Shown: positions 45,606-54,247, counted from the stretch's first letter. The stretch is DNA of 64,000 nt from an uncultured Clostridia bacterium (GCA_947586185.1 CANPXN010000001.1:1-64000); one strand, 5' to 3'. Made by a program: numbers and translations. Notes: a model not told the origin generated them from the letters alone.

Positions 45606-46760
45606 ATGGAACAGAAAAGAATAAACCATATGGAATATCTGGAGGGAATGGAAAGGATTGATTCGGATATTCAGGACAGAGTCGTAAAGGCAATGAGTGA
45701 GTATGATTATGAAAGCTACAGTGCAGAGGATGTGCTGAAAGCTCTTGACAAGGATGTGCTTTCTCCTTATGACTACGGCGCACTGCTTTCTCCTGCGGCA
45801 GAGCCTTTGCTGGAACAGATAGCTGAAAGGGCAATGGCTGAAACACGAAAGCATTTTGGAAACTCAGTAATGATGTTCACGCCTGTTTACATAGCCAACT
45901 ACTGCGAAAACCACTGCATATACTGCGGTTTTAACTGTCACAATAAAATTCACAGGGCAAAGCTCAGCTTCGAGGAGATCGACCATGAAATGAAAGTCAT
46001 AGCCTCAACGGGGCTTGAGGAGGTCCTAATCCTCACAGGGGAGAGCAGAAAGATGTCCGATGTTGAATATATCGGCGAGGCATGCCGGATAGCCTCAAAG
46101 TATTTTCGTGTAATAGGTCTTGAGATATATCCTGTGAACTCTGATGAATACCGCTATTTGCAGCAGTGCGGAGCTGATTATGTAACGGTATTTCAGGAAA
46201 CCTATGACAGCGATAAGTATGAAACGCTTCACCTTGCAGGGCATAAGAGGATATTCCCTTACAGAATAAACGCTCAGGAAAGAGCTTTAATGGGCGGCAT
46301 GAGGGGAGTAGGCTTCGGAGCGCTTTTAGGCCTTTCGGATTTCAGAAAGGATGCCTTTGCAACCGGTATACACGCATATCTCATACAGAAAAAGTATCCT
46401 CATGCAGAGATAGCTTTTTCATGCCCAAGGCTCAGACCTACAATAAATCATGACGAGATAAATCCAAAGGATGTTCACGAAAAGCAGCTTTTACAGGTTA
46501 TTTGTGCCTACAGGATATTTATGCCATTTGCCAGCATAACAATTTCCACTCGTGAAAGACAGGGCTTCAGGGATAACGTAATAGGGCTTGCGGCGACAAA
46601 GATTTCCGCCGGAGTCAGCACCGGTATCGGCGGACATGACGGTGAGGAAAAAGGAGACGCACAGTTTATAATCTCCGACCCACGCTCAGTTGACGAGGTG
46701 AGAAACGCAATTGAAGAAAAAGGCTGCCAGCCGGTATTCAGCGATTATGTAAGGGTATAG
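45606..46760 (+). CDS. thiH: 2-iminoacetate synthase ThiH
   Basis: 384-residue radical SAM tyrosine lyase, the anaerobic source of dehydroglycine (oxygen-dependent ThiO is not used). Cluster motif CENHCIYCGFNC. Other landmarks are LILTGESRKMSDVEYIGEAC, YPVNSDEYRYLQQCGADYVT and SASTRE-like ISTRERQGFRD. AAGGAGG upstream; 12 bp after thiG. Confidence 0.96.
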   Translation: MEQKRINHMEYLEGMERIDSDIQDRVVKAMSEYDYESYSAEDVLKALDKDVLSPYDYGALLSPAAEPLLEQIAERAMAETRKHFGNSVMMFTPVYIANYCENHCIYCGFNCHNKIHRAKLSFEEIDHEMKVIASTGLEEVLILTGESRKMSDVEYIGEACRIASKYFRVIGLEIYPVNSDEYRYLQQCGADYVTVFQETYDSDKYETLHLAGHKRIFPYRINAQERALMGGMRGVGFGALLGLSDFRKDAFATGIHAYLIQKKYPHAEIAFSCPRLRPTINHDEINPKDVHEKQLLQVICAYRIFMPFASITISTRERQGFRDNVIGLAATKISAGVSTGIGGHDGEEKGDAQFIISDPRSVDEVRNAIEEKGCQPVFSDYVRV

Positions 46761-46762
46761 CC

Positions 46763-47317
46763 ATGGTGATATGTGTTACAAACAGGAAGCTGTGCAGTAG
46801 CAGCTTTACAGATACGGTCAGGAGAGCCTGTCAAAAGGCGGATATGATAATTCTCAGGGAAAAGGATCTGCCGGAAAATGAGTATCTTGTACTTGCACAG
46901 CAGATAATGAAAATATGCCATGAGGAGGGTAGACTTTTCTGCGTCAATAAGTATTCAGCTGCGGCAAAGGAGCTTGGAGCAGATGCGCTCCAGCTTTCAT
47001 TTGTGGATTTCTGTACTTTTGCCGGAAACGGTGAAAAATTCTGTAAAACAGGAGTGTCGGTGCATTCCATTGAAGAAGCTGTTAAAGCTGAAAGCCTTGG
47101 CGCTGATTTCCTTATTGCAGGGCATATTTTTGCCACTGACTGTAAAAAGGGAGTTTCTCCCAGGGGAATCGGATTTCTTTCGGAGATAACAGAAAAAGTG
47201 AATGTTCCGGTCTATGGTATCGGAGGGATAAATGAGGAAAATAAAAGCCTTGTATATGAAAGCGGCGGAAGCGGTATCTGTATTATGTCAGGGTTTATGA
47301 GAACTGAAAGCAATTGA
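46763..47317 (+). CDS. ThiE/TenI-family thiamine phosphate synthase-like protein
   Basis: 184 residues, slightly short for ThiE (about 210). The TIM-barrel signatures GADALQLSFVDF (in place of HVGQ-type sequence), GVSVHSIEEAVKAESLGADF, GHIFATDCKKGVSPRG and VYGIGGINEEN are visible. The altered HVGQ region and short length fit TenI, which aromatises the thiazole tautomer, as well as a degenerate ThiE, which joins the two thiamine halves. It ends the thi operon two bases after thiH. Confidence 0.8.
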   Translation: MVICVTNRKLCSSSFTDTVRRACQKADMIILREKDLPENEYLVLAQQIMKICHEEGRLFCVNKYSAAAKELGADALQLSFVDFCTFAGNGEKFCKTGVSVHSIEEAVKAESLGADFLIAGHIFATDCKKGVSPRGIGFLSEITEKVNVPVYGIGGINEENKSLVYESGGSGICIMSGFMRTESN

Positions 47318-47345
47318 TTAAATAATTGAATTTTACTATACCCCA

Positions 47346-47373
47346 TTGACAAATTTTTTTGCAGTGGTATAAT
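47346..47373 (+). promoter_or_regulatory. Promoter of the ilvA T-box transcript
   Basis: TTGACA (47346-47351), 16 bases, TATAAT (47368-47373). Confidence 0.85.
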
Positions 47374-47501
47374 AATTATTAATAGGTAAAATGCGCTGAC
47401 GGGAACGGAATCGGAAATATTTCTTTTCAGAGAGTGACGGCTGGTGGAATGTCACATTGAAATTCTGATTCGGATCATCCCCGAGCTGATATTCTGAACT
47501 T

Positions 47502-47660
47502 ATACTAATCCCACATCGTTCTGTTGATAAAGCTGTAGGATAAAATACGCACAATCAAGGAAAACGACCGCAGACAGGCTGTCGCCTTTCAAGGGAGTTT
47601 AACGCAGAGTGTGCGTATTTTAGCCACAGATTTATCAATAGGTTGGTGTAGGATTAGTAT
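47502..47660. repeat. MITE-like long inverted repeat inside the T-box leader
   Basis: ATACTAATCC (47502-47511) is the exact reverse complement of GGATTAGTAT (47651-47660). The match continues inward for about 52 bp per arm with few mismatches (TTGATAAA/TTTATCAA; AAAATACGCACA/TGTGCGTATTTT). The interior is about 55 bp and non-coding. The block would fold into one long hairpin in the RNA. No obvious target duplication. Confidence 0.75.
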
Positions 47661-47757
47661 TAGTAGGAATATCCGGTTTTCACCGTTATATGATTTTTGA
47701 GAGGTCATACCGTTTATGGCATGGCAATCAGAGTGGTAACACGGAGAAAATTTATCT

Positions 47758-47788
47758 TCGCCTCTGTTTTTTCAGGGGCGATTTTTTT
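47758..47788 (+). terminator. T-box terminator
   Basis: TCGCCTCTG-TTTTTT-CAGGGGCGA (one G-T pair) followed by TTTTTTT, overlapping the antiterminator alternative. Confidence 0.92.
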
Positions 47789-47813
47789 ATTATATTTGAA
47801 AGAGGTTATCAAT

Positions 47814-49013
47814 ATGTTGACACTTGACAAGGTTTATCATGCTTCCAATGTTTTAAAGGAGGTTATAAGACCTACCGCATGTATTTATGCTCCGGACATC
47901 AACCCGGATGTTCATACATATCTTAAAACGGAAAATTTACAGGTTACGGGTTCTTTTAAGGTAAGAGGAGCTTACTATAAGATATCCCAGCTTTCTGATG
48001 AAGAAAAGGCTCATGGCGTTATTGCATGCTCTGCCGGAAATCATGCTCAGGGCGTGGCTCTTGCGGCAACTAAAAACGGCATCAAATCCCTTATCTGTCT
48101 GCCGGACGGAGCTCCTATCTCAAAGGTTGAGGCAACTAAAGGCTATGGCGCAGACGTATGCCTTGTTGAAGGAGTTTATGATGACGCATACGCAAAGGCA
48201 ATACAGCTGAGGGACGAAAAGGGATATACCTTTATTCATCCTTTTGATGATGAAAATGTTATCGCAGGTCAGGGTACTATAGGACTTGAGATATTAAATG
48301 AAATTTCAAATGCCGACGTTATAGTTGTTCCGGTAGGCGGTGGCGGACTTATTTCCGGTGTTGCATTTACAGTAAAGCAGCTCAAGCCTTCCGTAAGAGT
48401 TTACGGTGTTCAGGCTGAGGGCGCTCCGTCAATGGTAGAATCGCTCAAAGATGGGGAAATCAAGTGCCTTGATTCTGTCAATACCATTGCAGACGGAATA
48501 AAGGTAAAGGAGCCGGGAGTAAATACATTTGAGTGCTGTCAGAAGTATGTTGACGATATTGTTACTGTATCCGATGATGAGATATCATCTGCTATACTTC
48601 ACATGATAGAAAAGCAGAAGCTTATTTCCGAGGGAGCAGGCGCAGTTCCTGTAGCTGCTGTTATGTTCAATAAGATTCCGGACATTAAGGGCAAGAATGT
48701 TGTATGCCTTGTTTCCGGAGGCAATATTGACGTTACGATCCTTTCAAGAGTTATAAAGAGAGGTCTTTTAAAGTCAGGCTGCTCCGATACTCTTACGATT
48801 CAGCTTGAGGATAAGCCGGGACAGCTCAAGGGTGTTTCTGCTATTATTTCCGATCTTGGCGGAAATGTAACTTCAATTCACCATGAAAGGGCAAGCGAGG
48901 GCGATATTACAGAGTGCCTCCTGAGGATAGTTCTTGAAACAAGAAACTATGCTCATATCCGTGAGATCAGAAGCGCTCTTACAAATGCCGGCTTTAAAAT
49001 TGTAAATAAATAA
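47814..49013 (+). CDS. ilvA: Threonine ammonia-lyase (biosynthetic, with ACT-like domain)
   Basis: 399 residues from ATG 47814 (AAAGAGG upstream); the track start at 47697 runs through the T-box terminator and is rejected. PLP enzyme converting threonine to 2-oxobutanoate, the first step to isoleucine. The Schiff-base lysine is in TGSFKVRGAYYKIS; the phosphate-binding glycine loop is VVPVGGGGLISGV; the C-terminal ACT-like regulatory domain begins near SDTLTIQLEDKPGQLKGVSA. Control by an Ile-specific T-box supports a biosynthetic role. Forms an operon with ridA. Confidence 0.95.
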   Translation: MLTLDKVYHASNVLKEVIRPTACIYAPDINPDVHTYLKTENLQVTGSFKVRGAYYKISQLSDEEKAHGVIACSAGNHAQGVALAATKNGIKSLICLPDGAPISKVEATKGYGADVCLVEGVYDDAYAKAIQLRDEKGYTFIHPFDDENVIAGQGTIGLEILNEISNADVIVVPVGGGGLISGVAFTVKQLKPSVRVYGVQAEGAPSMVESLKDGEIKCLDSVNTIADGIKVKEPGVNTFECCQKYVDDIVTVSDDEISSAILHMIEKQKLISEGAGAVPVAAVMFNKIPDIKGKNVVCLVSGGNIDVTILSRVIKRGLLKSGCSDTLTIQLEDKPGQLKGVSAIISDLGGNVTSIHHERASEGDITECLLRIVLETRNYAHIREIRSALTNAGFKIVNK

Positions 49014-49029
49014 AAAAGGAGTTTTTAAC

Positions 49030-49404
49030 ATGTCAAAAGTAGTTTACACTAAAAATGCACCTGATGCAATCGGACCTTATTCACAGGCAGTCGTTTCAGG
49101 AAATCTCGTTTTCACCTCCGGTCAGATTGCTATTAATCCGGCAAGCGGAGAGGTAGAGGCAAAAACAATCGAGGAGCAGACTCATCAGGTATGCAAGAAC
49201 CTTACAGCAGTTCTTGAGGAGGCAGGCACTTCGATCAGCAAGGCTATCAAGACAGTATGCTTTTTAAGCGATATGGCTGATTTTGCAGCTTTCAATGGAG
49301 TATACGGTGAGTATTTCACATCTAAGCCGGCTCGTTCATGCGTTGCAGCAAAGCAGCTGCCAAAGGGTGTTTTGGTAGAGGTAGAGGTAATCGCTGAGAT
49401 CTGA
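49030..49404 (+). CDS. ridA: 2-iminobutanoate/2-iminopropanoate deaminase RidA
   Basis: 124-residue RidA/YjgF protein. Hydrolyses the enamine/imine intermediates that IlvA and other PLP enzymes release, protecting against 2-aminoacrylate damage. The conserved arginine is in KPARSCVAAKQLPKGVLVEV, with YSQAVVSGNLVFTSGQIAIN near the N-terminus. 17 bp behind ilvA. Confidence 0.96.
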   Translation: MSKVVYTKNAPDAIGPYSQAVVSGNLVFTSGQIAINPASGEVEAKTIEEQTHQVCKNLTAVLEEAGTSISKAIKTVCFLSDMADFAAFNGVYGEYFTSKPARSCVAAKQLPKGVLVEVEVIAEI

Positions 49405-49544
49405 TATTCTGAATATTATATATGAGTCAGTAAAGCTTGCTTCATCTATTCGTACCCGAGGGCACTTCCTTCGGTTACATATTTTGCGGCTGATTATTAT
49501 TGGCACTCCTTTTAGTCGCAAAATGGTGTTTTAAATAAAATATT

Positions 49545-49786
49545 AAAAACCGTTCGATTGAGTACGGAAATCAATTTTTAAAAATTTGGTATATCCTATC
49601 CCCATATATTTGTTAAGAAAAAGTTTTTTAGTTTCCTTCCAATTCTATTTTCTTCCCTTTAAGGGAAGAAAATAGAATTGAACTGGGATTCTAAAGGGAC
49701 TTTGTCCCTTTAGCAGGGGGTGCGGGGGACAGAGTCCACCGCATAGGGTTTCAAAAATTGATTTTCATGCCAATTGGGCGGTTTTT
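49545..49786. repeat. Composite inverted-repeat element between ridA and the carboxypeptidase gene
   Basis: The outer arms AAAAACCG (49545-49552) and CGGTTTTT (49779-49786) continue inward with shared AAATCAATTTTT sequence, imperfectly. Inside are a 41-bp near-perfect palindrome (20-bp arms, 49640-49680), CTAAAGGGAC-TTT-GTCCCTTTAG (49691-49713), and TGCGG...CCGCA around GGAC-AGA-GTCC. No coding capacity. Looks like a REP/MITE-type element; it may also act as a terminator for ridA. Confidence 0.65.
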
Positions 49787-49787
49787 C

Positions 49788-49816
49788 TTGACAGTTAGTG
49801 TATTATATGCTATAAT
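49788..49816 (+). promoter_or_regulatory. Promoter of the D-Ala-D-Ala carboxypeptidase gene
   Basis: TTGACA (49788-49793), 17 bases, TATAAT (49811-49816): perfect consensus, positioned right at the end of the repeat element. Confidence 0.9.
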
Positions 49817-49823
49817 ACACTAA
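49795..49823. promoter_or_regulatory. Operator-like 13-bp perfect palindrome over the -10 box
   Basis: TTAGTGTATTATA-TGC-TATAATACACTAA covers the spacer, the -10 hexamer and the probable start site. A bound repressor would block the promoter. A related TTAGTGTATACTAA lies near 54237-54250. Confidence 0.7.
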
Positions 49824-49837
49824 AAGGAGATGCTGAT

Positions 49838-50824
49838 ATGTATAAAAAGAAAAGCAAGGAGACAGCCATATGGATATTACTTATGGCTTTGATCGTAATT
49901 ATAATATTTTTCGGAGTATATTACATATTAAAAAGTGAGCGATCGGAAACTGCCGATAGTAAAAAGCTTTCTGCGGAATCAACGGTTACAACGGTGATAA
50001 CTCAGGAGCCTGTTGTAATAACATCCGTTGCAAGACTGGAGCTAAGCGAAGACGAGCTTTACAGCAGCAATGCGATACTTATGCGTGATGACGGTGTTGT
50101 TTTGTATGAAAAAAACAGCAGCGACAAGATGTATCCTGCTTCTCTTACAAAGATGATGACAGCTATAGTAGCTATTGAAAATATTGATGACTTTGATGAA
50201 AAGGTTACGATTCCGCAGGAGGTCTTTGACTATGCAGCGCAGGAGCAGGCGTCCATAGCTGGTTTTTCTCCGGGCGTGGAGATAACTCTTAGGGACATGC
50301 TTTACGGCTTGCTGCTTCCTTCCGGAGCCGAGTGCAGTATCGGACTTGCAGATTATGTTGCAGGTGGAACTGAGGCGTTTGCCGATAAAATGAACGAAAC
50401 AGCAAAGCGGCTGGGAATGGAAAACACAAACTTTACAAATCCAAGCGGACTTCATGATGATAATTTGTACTCAACAGCTGCCGATATTGCAAAGCTTGAA
50501 AGCTATGCTCTGGACGATCCGGATTTCAGGGAGATATTTACAACAAAGACCTATGAAACCACATGCGGGGATGGGAGTATTGTTTCGTTTTCTGGAACGA
50601 TGTTTGCGGCTATGGAGTCTCCGGAATTTGAGGGAGGCGTGATACTCGGCGGTAAAACCGGTTTTACCGATCAGGCTGGTCTTTGCCTTGCGTCCCTTGC
50701 CTCAATAGGGGATCATGAGTACATACTTGTTACGGCTCATGCTGAGGGAGATCACACTACTGAACAGTATAATGTAACCGATGCTTTTACCGTTTATAAG
50801 GCGGCTGCAAAGCTTTATAATTAA
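49838..50824 (+). CDS. D-alanyl-D-alanine carboxypeptidase (S11 family)
   Basis: 328 residues, DacA/PBP5-like. An N-terminal membrane anchor (IWILLMALIVIIIFFGVYYIL) keeps the enzyme outside the membrane, where it trims the terminal D-Ala of peptidoglycan stem peptides. The active serine is in YPASLTKMMTA (SxxK) and KTG is in GGKTGFTDQAG. The SxN motif position reads SGAEC rather than SGN, an altered third residue. The C-terminal PBP5 beta domain is absent, so this is a catalytic-domain-only form. Confidence 0.92.
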   Translation: MYKKKSKETAIWILLMALIVIIIFFGVYYILKSERSETADSKKLSAESTVTTVITQEPVVITSVARLELSEDELYSSNAILMRDDGVVLYEKNSSDKMYPASLTKMMTAIVAIENIDDFDEKVTIPQEVFDYAAQEQASIAGFSPGVEITLRDMLYGLLLPSGAECSIGLADYVAGGTEAFADKMNETAKRLGMENTNFTNPSGLHDDNLYSTAADIAKLESYALDDPDFREIFTTKTYETTCGDGSIVSFSGTMFAAMESPEFEGGVILGGKTGFTDQAGLCLASLASIGDHEYILVTAHAEGDHTTEQYNVTDAFTVYKAAAKLYN

Positions 50825-50871
50825 GGTAACGTGAGGTGTTGGCTAATGCGTTCCTTTTTAAATCAGCTGAA

Positions 50872-50910
50872 AGAAAACCCCTGACAGAGCTATTCTGTCA
50901 GCGGTTTTCT
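50872..50910. terminator. Bidirectional terminator between carboxypeptidase and MATE genes
   Basis: AGAAAACCCCTGACAGA pairs with TCTGTCAGCGGTTTTCT (one mismatch) around a 5-nt loop. It spans the stop codon of the minus-strand MATE gene. Confidence 0.85.
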
Positions 50911-52292
50911 GTGCTTTCGGGGTTCCATTTGCTGACTGCAAAGTGAACTGAAAACATAATAAACAATATAAAATTATGGGCGATCATACAGCCCCATGCC
51001 GATACAAGACCGAAGCCTAAAATCTGTGTGCAGATAAATGTACCCACTATCCTTACAAGCCACATTCCAAGCACATTGTAAACAAATGGCGCAACAGTTT
51101 TTCCAAGCCCCTGCATGATTCCCTCGATAACAATAGGGACGCCGTAGAATGGTTCGGATACCGCTACCATTCTCAGCACAGCCGTACCAAGTGAGATAAC
51201 CTTTGTGTCATGTGAGAACAGCTGCATAAGCTTTGGAGCGAAAATAAAAAGAAGACCTCCTGAAATTATCATAAGTATGATCTCAAGGGGAAGAAGCGTT
51301 CTGGAAAGATTTTTAAGCTTCTTGCCGTCCCTTGCGCCCCATGCGTTTCCTGACAGCGTGGCTGCTGCTGTCTGCATTCCGTATCCCGGGATATAAAAGG
51401 CTGATTCCACAGTATTTGCAATTGTGTGGGCAGCTGTTGCGGTTTCTCCGAGGGAATTGATCATAGAGGCGAAAGCTACGTATCCAAAGGATGTTGCAAA
51501 TCGCTGAAGCATATTTGGCAGCGCCACTCTCAGGCAGCGCTTTAGTATATCCCAGTCCGGCAGAAATCTCTGACCTCGGGGTGAAATTTCCTTATGCCTC
51601 CAAAGCATAAGTGTTATGGCAATTCCTCCGAATGTATATGCGGCGGCGCTGGCAGCGGCAGCTCCTTCAATTCCCATATCTGCTCCCGGAACTGAAATGG
51701 AAATGCCCAGTACGGAGATTTTTCGGGCAGGATAGATCAGCAGGAAGTTCAGCACAATATTGATTAGGTTAACGCCTATTCCTACACGCATAGGTGTTTT
51801 TGTATCTCCCACTGAGCGGAGAACAGTGCCGAAAATAATGCTTGCACACCGAAAAAGCATGGGCATATACAGTATTCTGAAATAACGTGCGGCGGCATTT
51901 TGAATATCCTTTTCCACACGCATCCACACCGGAATCCTGCTGCTTAATGTAACTGTAAGAATCGTAAAAAACAGACCTGCCGCAATTACTGTCATTACAG
52001 CCTGACCTGACGCCTTTTTGGCTTTCTGCTTATCACCTGCGCCGAAGGATTGGGAAATAAATGCTAAAAAGCCCACTCCGAGGGCTGAAATAGTGCTGCT
52101 GATAAGCCAGTTTACAGTGCTTGTTGCTCCCACAGCAGCTGTTGCTTTGGTTCCCAGAGAGCCGACCATTGCCGTGTCTATGTACTGCACTGCTGTCTGT
52201 AAAAGCTGTTCAAGCATAGTAGGCCATGCAAGAGCGATTATCATTGGCAGCATTTTCAGATATGGATTGTTTTTTGAGCTATGTAATGTCAT
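50898..52292 (-). CDS. MATE-family multidrug efflux transporter
   Basis: 464 residues from ATG at 52292 (TLHSSKNNPYLKM), which has GGAGG upstream; the longer track start overlaps the preceding gene heavily. About twelve membrane helices in two homologous halves (MIIALAWPTMLEQLLQTAVQYIDTAMVG at the start of half one, CLRVALPNMLQRFATSFGYV at half two). Exports cationic drugs or metabolites using a Na+ or H+ gradient. Last gene of a MerR-DUF3737-MATE operon, so probably inducible by the ligand sensed by the MerR protein. Confidence 0.93.
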   Translation of the reverse strand: MTLHSSKNNPYLKMLPMIIALAWPTMLEQLLQTAVQYIDTAMVGSLGTKATAAVGATSTVNWLISSTISALGVGFLAFISQSFGAGDKQKAKKASGQAVMTVIAAGLFFTILTVTLSSRIPVWMRVEKDIQNAAARYFRILYMPMLFRCASIIFGTVLRSVGDTKTPMRVGIGVNLINIVLNFLLIYPARKISVLGISISVPGADMGIEGAAAASAAAYTFGGIAITLMLWRHKEISPRGQRFLPDWDILKRCLRVALPNMLQRFATSFGYVAFASMINSLGETATAAHTIANTVESAFYIPGYGMQTAAATLSGNAWGARDGKKLKNLSRTLLPLEIILMIISGGLLFIFAPKLMQLFSHDTKVISLGTAVLRMVAVSEPFYGVPIVIEGIMQGLGKTVAPFVYNVLGMWLVRIVGTFICTQILGFGLVSAWGCMIAHNFILFIMFSVHFAVSKWNPESTENR

Positions 52293-53160
52293 TGAGCTGC
52301 GATTCCTCCATTTCTGTAGCAGGCTTTTTTTTAGTGATGATTTTACCATGTGCATTAGCGTCGTCCATGATGATTTCACCTACTGACGGAACATATATTG
52401 TTCCGGAAAGAGGGTTTTTAATGCTGTCAACAGAGGTTTTAACAGTTGCATATACTTCCGACTTTTCAAAGCAAAGATCCGTATTGATCATTTCGCAGTT
52501 AATAAGCCTAAGCTCCCTGCAATAGCAGAATGGCTGAGTTCCAATAATTTTACAATTTTCAAGAGTAAGCCCCTTTGAATACCATGCAAGGTATTCTCCC
52601 TTGACCGTACTGTTGCGAACAGTGATATTTTCACCATGCCAGAATGCGTCCTTGGTGTCAAAAATGCAGTTTTCAAACAGTGCATTTTTTATGTACTGAA
52701 AAGAATATTTGCCCTTAAAGCGTACATTTTCAAAGTGAATATTACTGCTTCTCATCATAAAATACTCACTTTCAGCACTACAGTCCGTCATTTCAATGCC
52801 TGTAACCGACCAGCCAAATTCAGGGGATATTATGTCGCACCCTTTCATTTTCACATCTGAACATTCGCGAAGAGCTTTTATTCCGTGAAGCTTTGTATCG
52901 GTAATGGTGATGTTGCCAGAATACCACAGCGCAGCCCTGCAAAGCTCGGTCATTTCAGAGTCGGATATTTCAAGATTCTGGTCGTGCCAGAATGGGTAGC
53001 GAAGATTACAGAAGCAGTTCTTTACTTTTATATCAGAGCTTTCCTTTAAAGCGCTTTCTCCGTCAGCCGGCCCGTCAAAGGAACAGTTCCGAAGCTCCAG
53101 ACCACAGCTTCCATACAGGGCTCTTTCTTCATCATACTTTTTATCAATAATTATGTTCAT
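52279..53160 (-). CDS. DUF3737 family beta-helix protein
   Basis: 293 residues dominated by regular short repeats of the right-handed beta-helix type (ENCIFDTKDAFWHGENITVR, LENCKIIGTQPFCYCRELRL, MKGCDIISPEF), with many cysteines at corresponding positions. Matches the DUF3737 group, whose function is unknown; I see no catalytic motif or signal peptide. It overlaps the MATE start by 14 bp and follows the MerR gene by 50 bp. AGGAGG precedes its ATG. Confidence 0.85.
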   Translation of the reverse strand: MNIIIDKKYDEERALYGSCGLELRNCSFDGPADGESALKESSDIKVKNCFCNLRYPFWHDQNLEISDSEMTELCRAALWYSGNITITDTKLHGIKALRECSDVKMKGCDIISPEFGWSVTGIEMTDCSAESEYFMMRSSNIHFENVRFKGKYSFQYIKNALFENCIFDTKDAFWHGENITVRNSTVKGEYLAWYSKGLTLENCKIIGTQPFCYCRELRLINCEMINTDLCFEKSEVYATVKTSVDSIKNPLSGTIYVPSVGEIIMDDANAHGKIITKKKPATEMEESQLNDIT

Positions 53161-53210
53161 AGTAGTTACCTCCTGTTGATAAATCAGTAATATTATGAAA
53201 AAGTTATTTA

Positions 53211-54041
53211 TTAGTATTTTGATATCGGGATCTGGATCTCGTTTATCTTTTCGCTGTCAAGGTTTGTAAGATTTTCATCTATGATACAAAGCTGTACAGC
53301 ATTTCCTGCGATCTTGTATCCCTTTGAATTTATATAGGCAAGAAGCCTTTCTACTGTGGCATTTCTCTCAAAGGATGTTCCACAATAGCGGCATGTTACA
53401 TATTCGCCTGCCGGAAAAATGATTTTACTGAATCTGGTGTTTTCCTCCTTTATAATATCAAATATAACGCAGTAAAAATTCTCCCTGAAAGCTCCGTTTA
53501 TAAGGTCGCTGCCGGGAATATAGACGGCATAGGAGCTGCTGATAAAAAGGCTTTTGCTGTATTTTTCAATAATTCTTGCGGACTCTGATTTTATTTCCTC
53601 ATAGCTTTGGCATATTTTATCGGAGCCGTAGCCCATACGCTCGGGATATTGCTTGTGAATGATCTTTTCATTAATACTGTCAGAAATGATGCTGTCCAGC
53701 AGTTCTATTTTTTCTATGAGGTAATGCTTAAGCAGCGCCAGCTCTTCAATTTTAGCAGAAATATTTTCATGCTGTTTTTTCAGAAGCTTATATGAACTGA
53801 AAACAGTTTTATTTTTCATATAGTCACGTATTTCTTCAAGGGTCAGTCCAAGCTGCTGCAAGGTCTGTATCACGCCGATACTTTCAAATTCATTAAGCGT
53901 ATAGTATCTGTAGCCCGTGTTCGGGTCTTTAAAGGATGGGCTGAAAAGGCCGATTTTGTCATAATATCTTAAAGCGTTAGGGGAAATGTCTGTCAGCTCT
54001 GAAAATTCTTTTATTGTATAAAGATTCTTTTTATCAGTCAT
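53211..54041 (-). CDS. MerR-family regulator with effector-binding domain
   Basis: 276 residues. The N-terminal winged HTH reads LYTIKEFSELTDISPNALRY, then YDKIGLFSPSFKDPNTGYRY; a long coiled-coil dimerisation helix follows (about 85-125). The C-terminal 150 residues resemble a GyrI-like small-molecule-binding domain, as in BmrR. Probably activates its own operon, which encodes the MATE pump. No cysteine metal site of the CueR/MerR kind is present, so the effector is more likely an organic compound. Confidence 0.88.
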   Translation of the reverse strand: MTDKKNLYTIKEFSELTDISPNALRYYDKIGLFSPSFKDPNTGYRYYTLNEFESIGVIQTLQQLGLTLEEIRDYMKNKTVFSSYKLLKKQHENISAKIEELALLKHYLIEKIELLDSIISDSINEKIIHKQYPERMGYGSDKICQSYEEIKSESARIIEKYSKSLFISSSYAVYIPGSDLINGAFRENFYCVIFDIIKEENTRFSKIIFPAGEYVTCRYCGTSFERNATVERLLAYINSKGYKIAGNAVQLCIIDENLTNLDSEKINEIQIPISKY

Positions 54042-54064
54042 GCTATACCCTCCTAAACCTTAAT

Positions 54065-54115
54065 GTAACACTAATGTTTACGATTTATTTTATCATAAAT
54101 TTTATAAAATTTCAA
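54065..54115 (-). promoter_or_regulatory. Promoter and dyad of the MerR-DUF3737-MATE operon
   Basis: On the minus strand TTGAAA (54115-54110), 17 bases, TAAAAT (54092-54087). An imperfect dyad GTAAACATTAGTGTTAC follows at the start site (54081-54065) and could bind the MerR protein. Confidence 0.55.
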
Positions 54116-54205
54116 TAATTTATTCACAAAAAATACATTTTTAACTGAAAAAGCTGAAAAACCATGGTCTGAAATATAAAATCTGTACAAATATAAAATT
54201 TAATA

Positions 54206-54233
54206 TTGACTTTAGTACTGCTTTAAGTATTAT
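54206..54233 (+). promoter_or_regulatory. Promoter of the SDR-ABC-amidohydrolase operon
   Basis: TTGACT (54206-54211), 16 bases, TATTAT (54228-54233). An alternative -10 TATACT is at 54231. A TTAGTGTATACTAA dyad follows immediately. Confidence 0.6.
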
Positions 54234-54247
54234 ACTTAGTGTATACT

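Larger units (their letters stand above)
47395..47790 (+). promoter_or_regulatory. T-box riboswitch with isoleucine (AUC) specifier
   Basis: Stem I has AGAGAGTGACGGCTGGTGGAA (47430-47450; AG-bulge/distal-loop signature). GAATC (47408-47412) pairs with GATTC (47467-47471), and GGG (47401-47403) with CCC (47479-47481). The 3' side of the loop between them reads CGG-ATC-A, giving specifier ATC (Ile) at 47474-47476. The T-box AGAGTGGTAACACGG is at 47730-47744; its TGGT bulge pairs with an ACCA tRNA end, fitting tRNA-Ile. Uncharged tRNA-Ile would stabilise the antiterminator and switch on ilvA. A 159-bp inverted-repeat block sits between stem I and the antiterminator. Confidence 0.9.

Noticed and set aside
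47697-47813. N-terminal extension of IlvA in the ORF track
   Set aside because: It reads through the T-box motif and terminator; the real start is ATG 47814.
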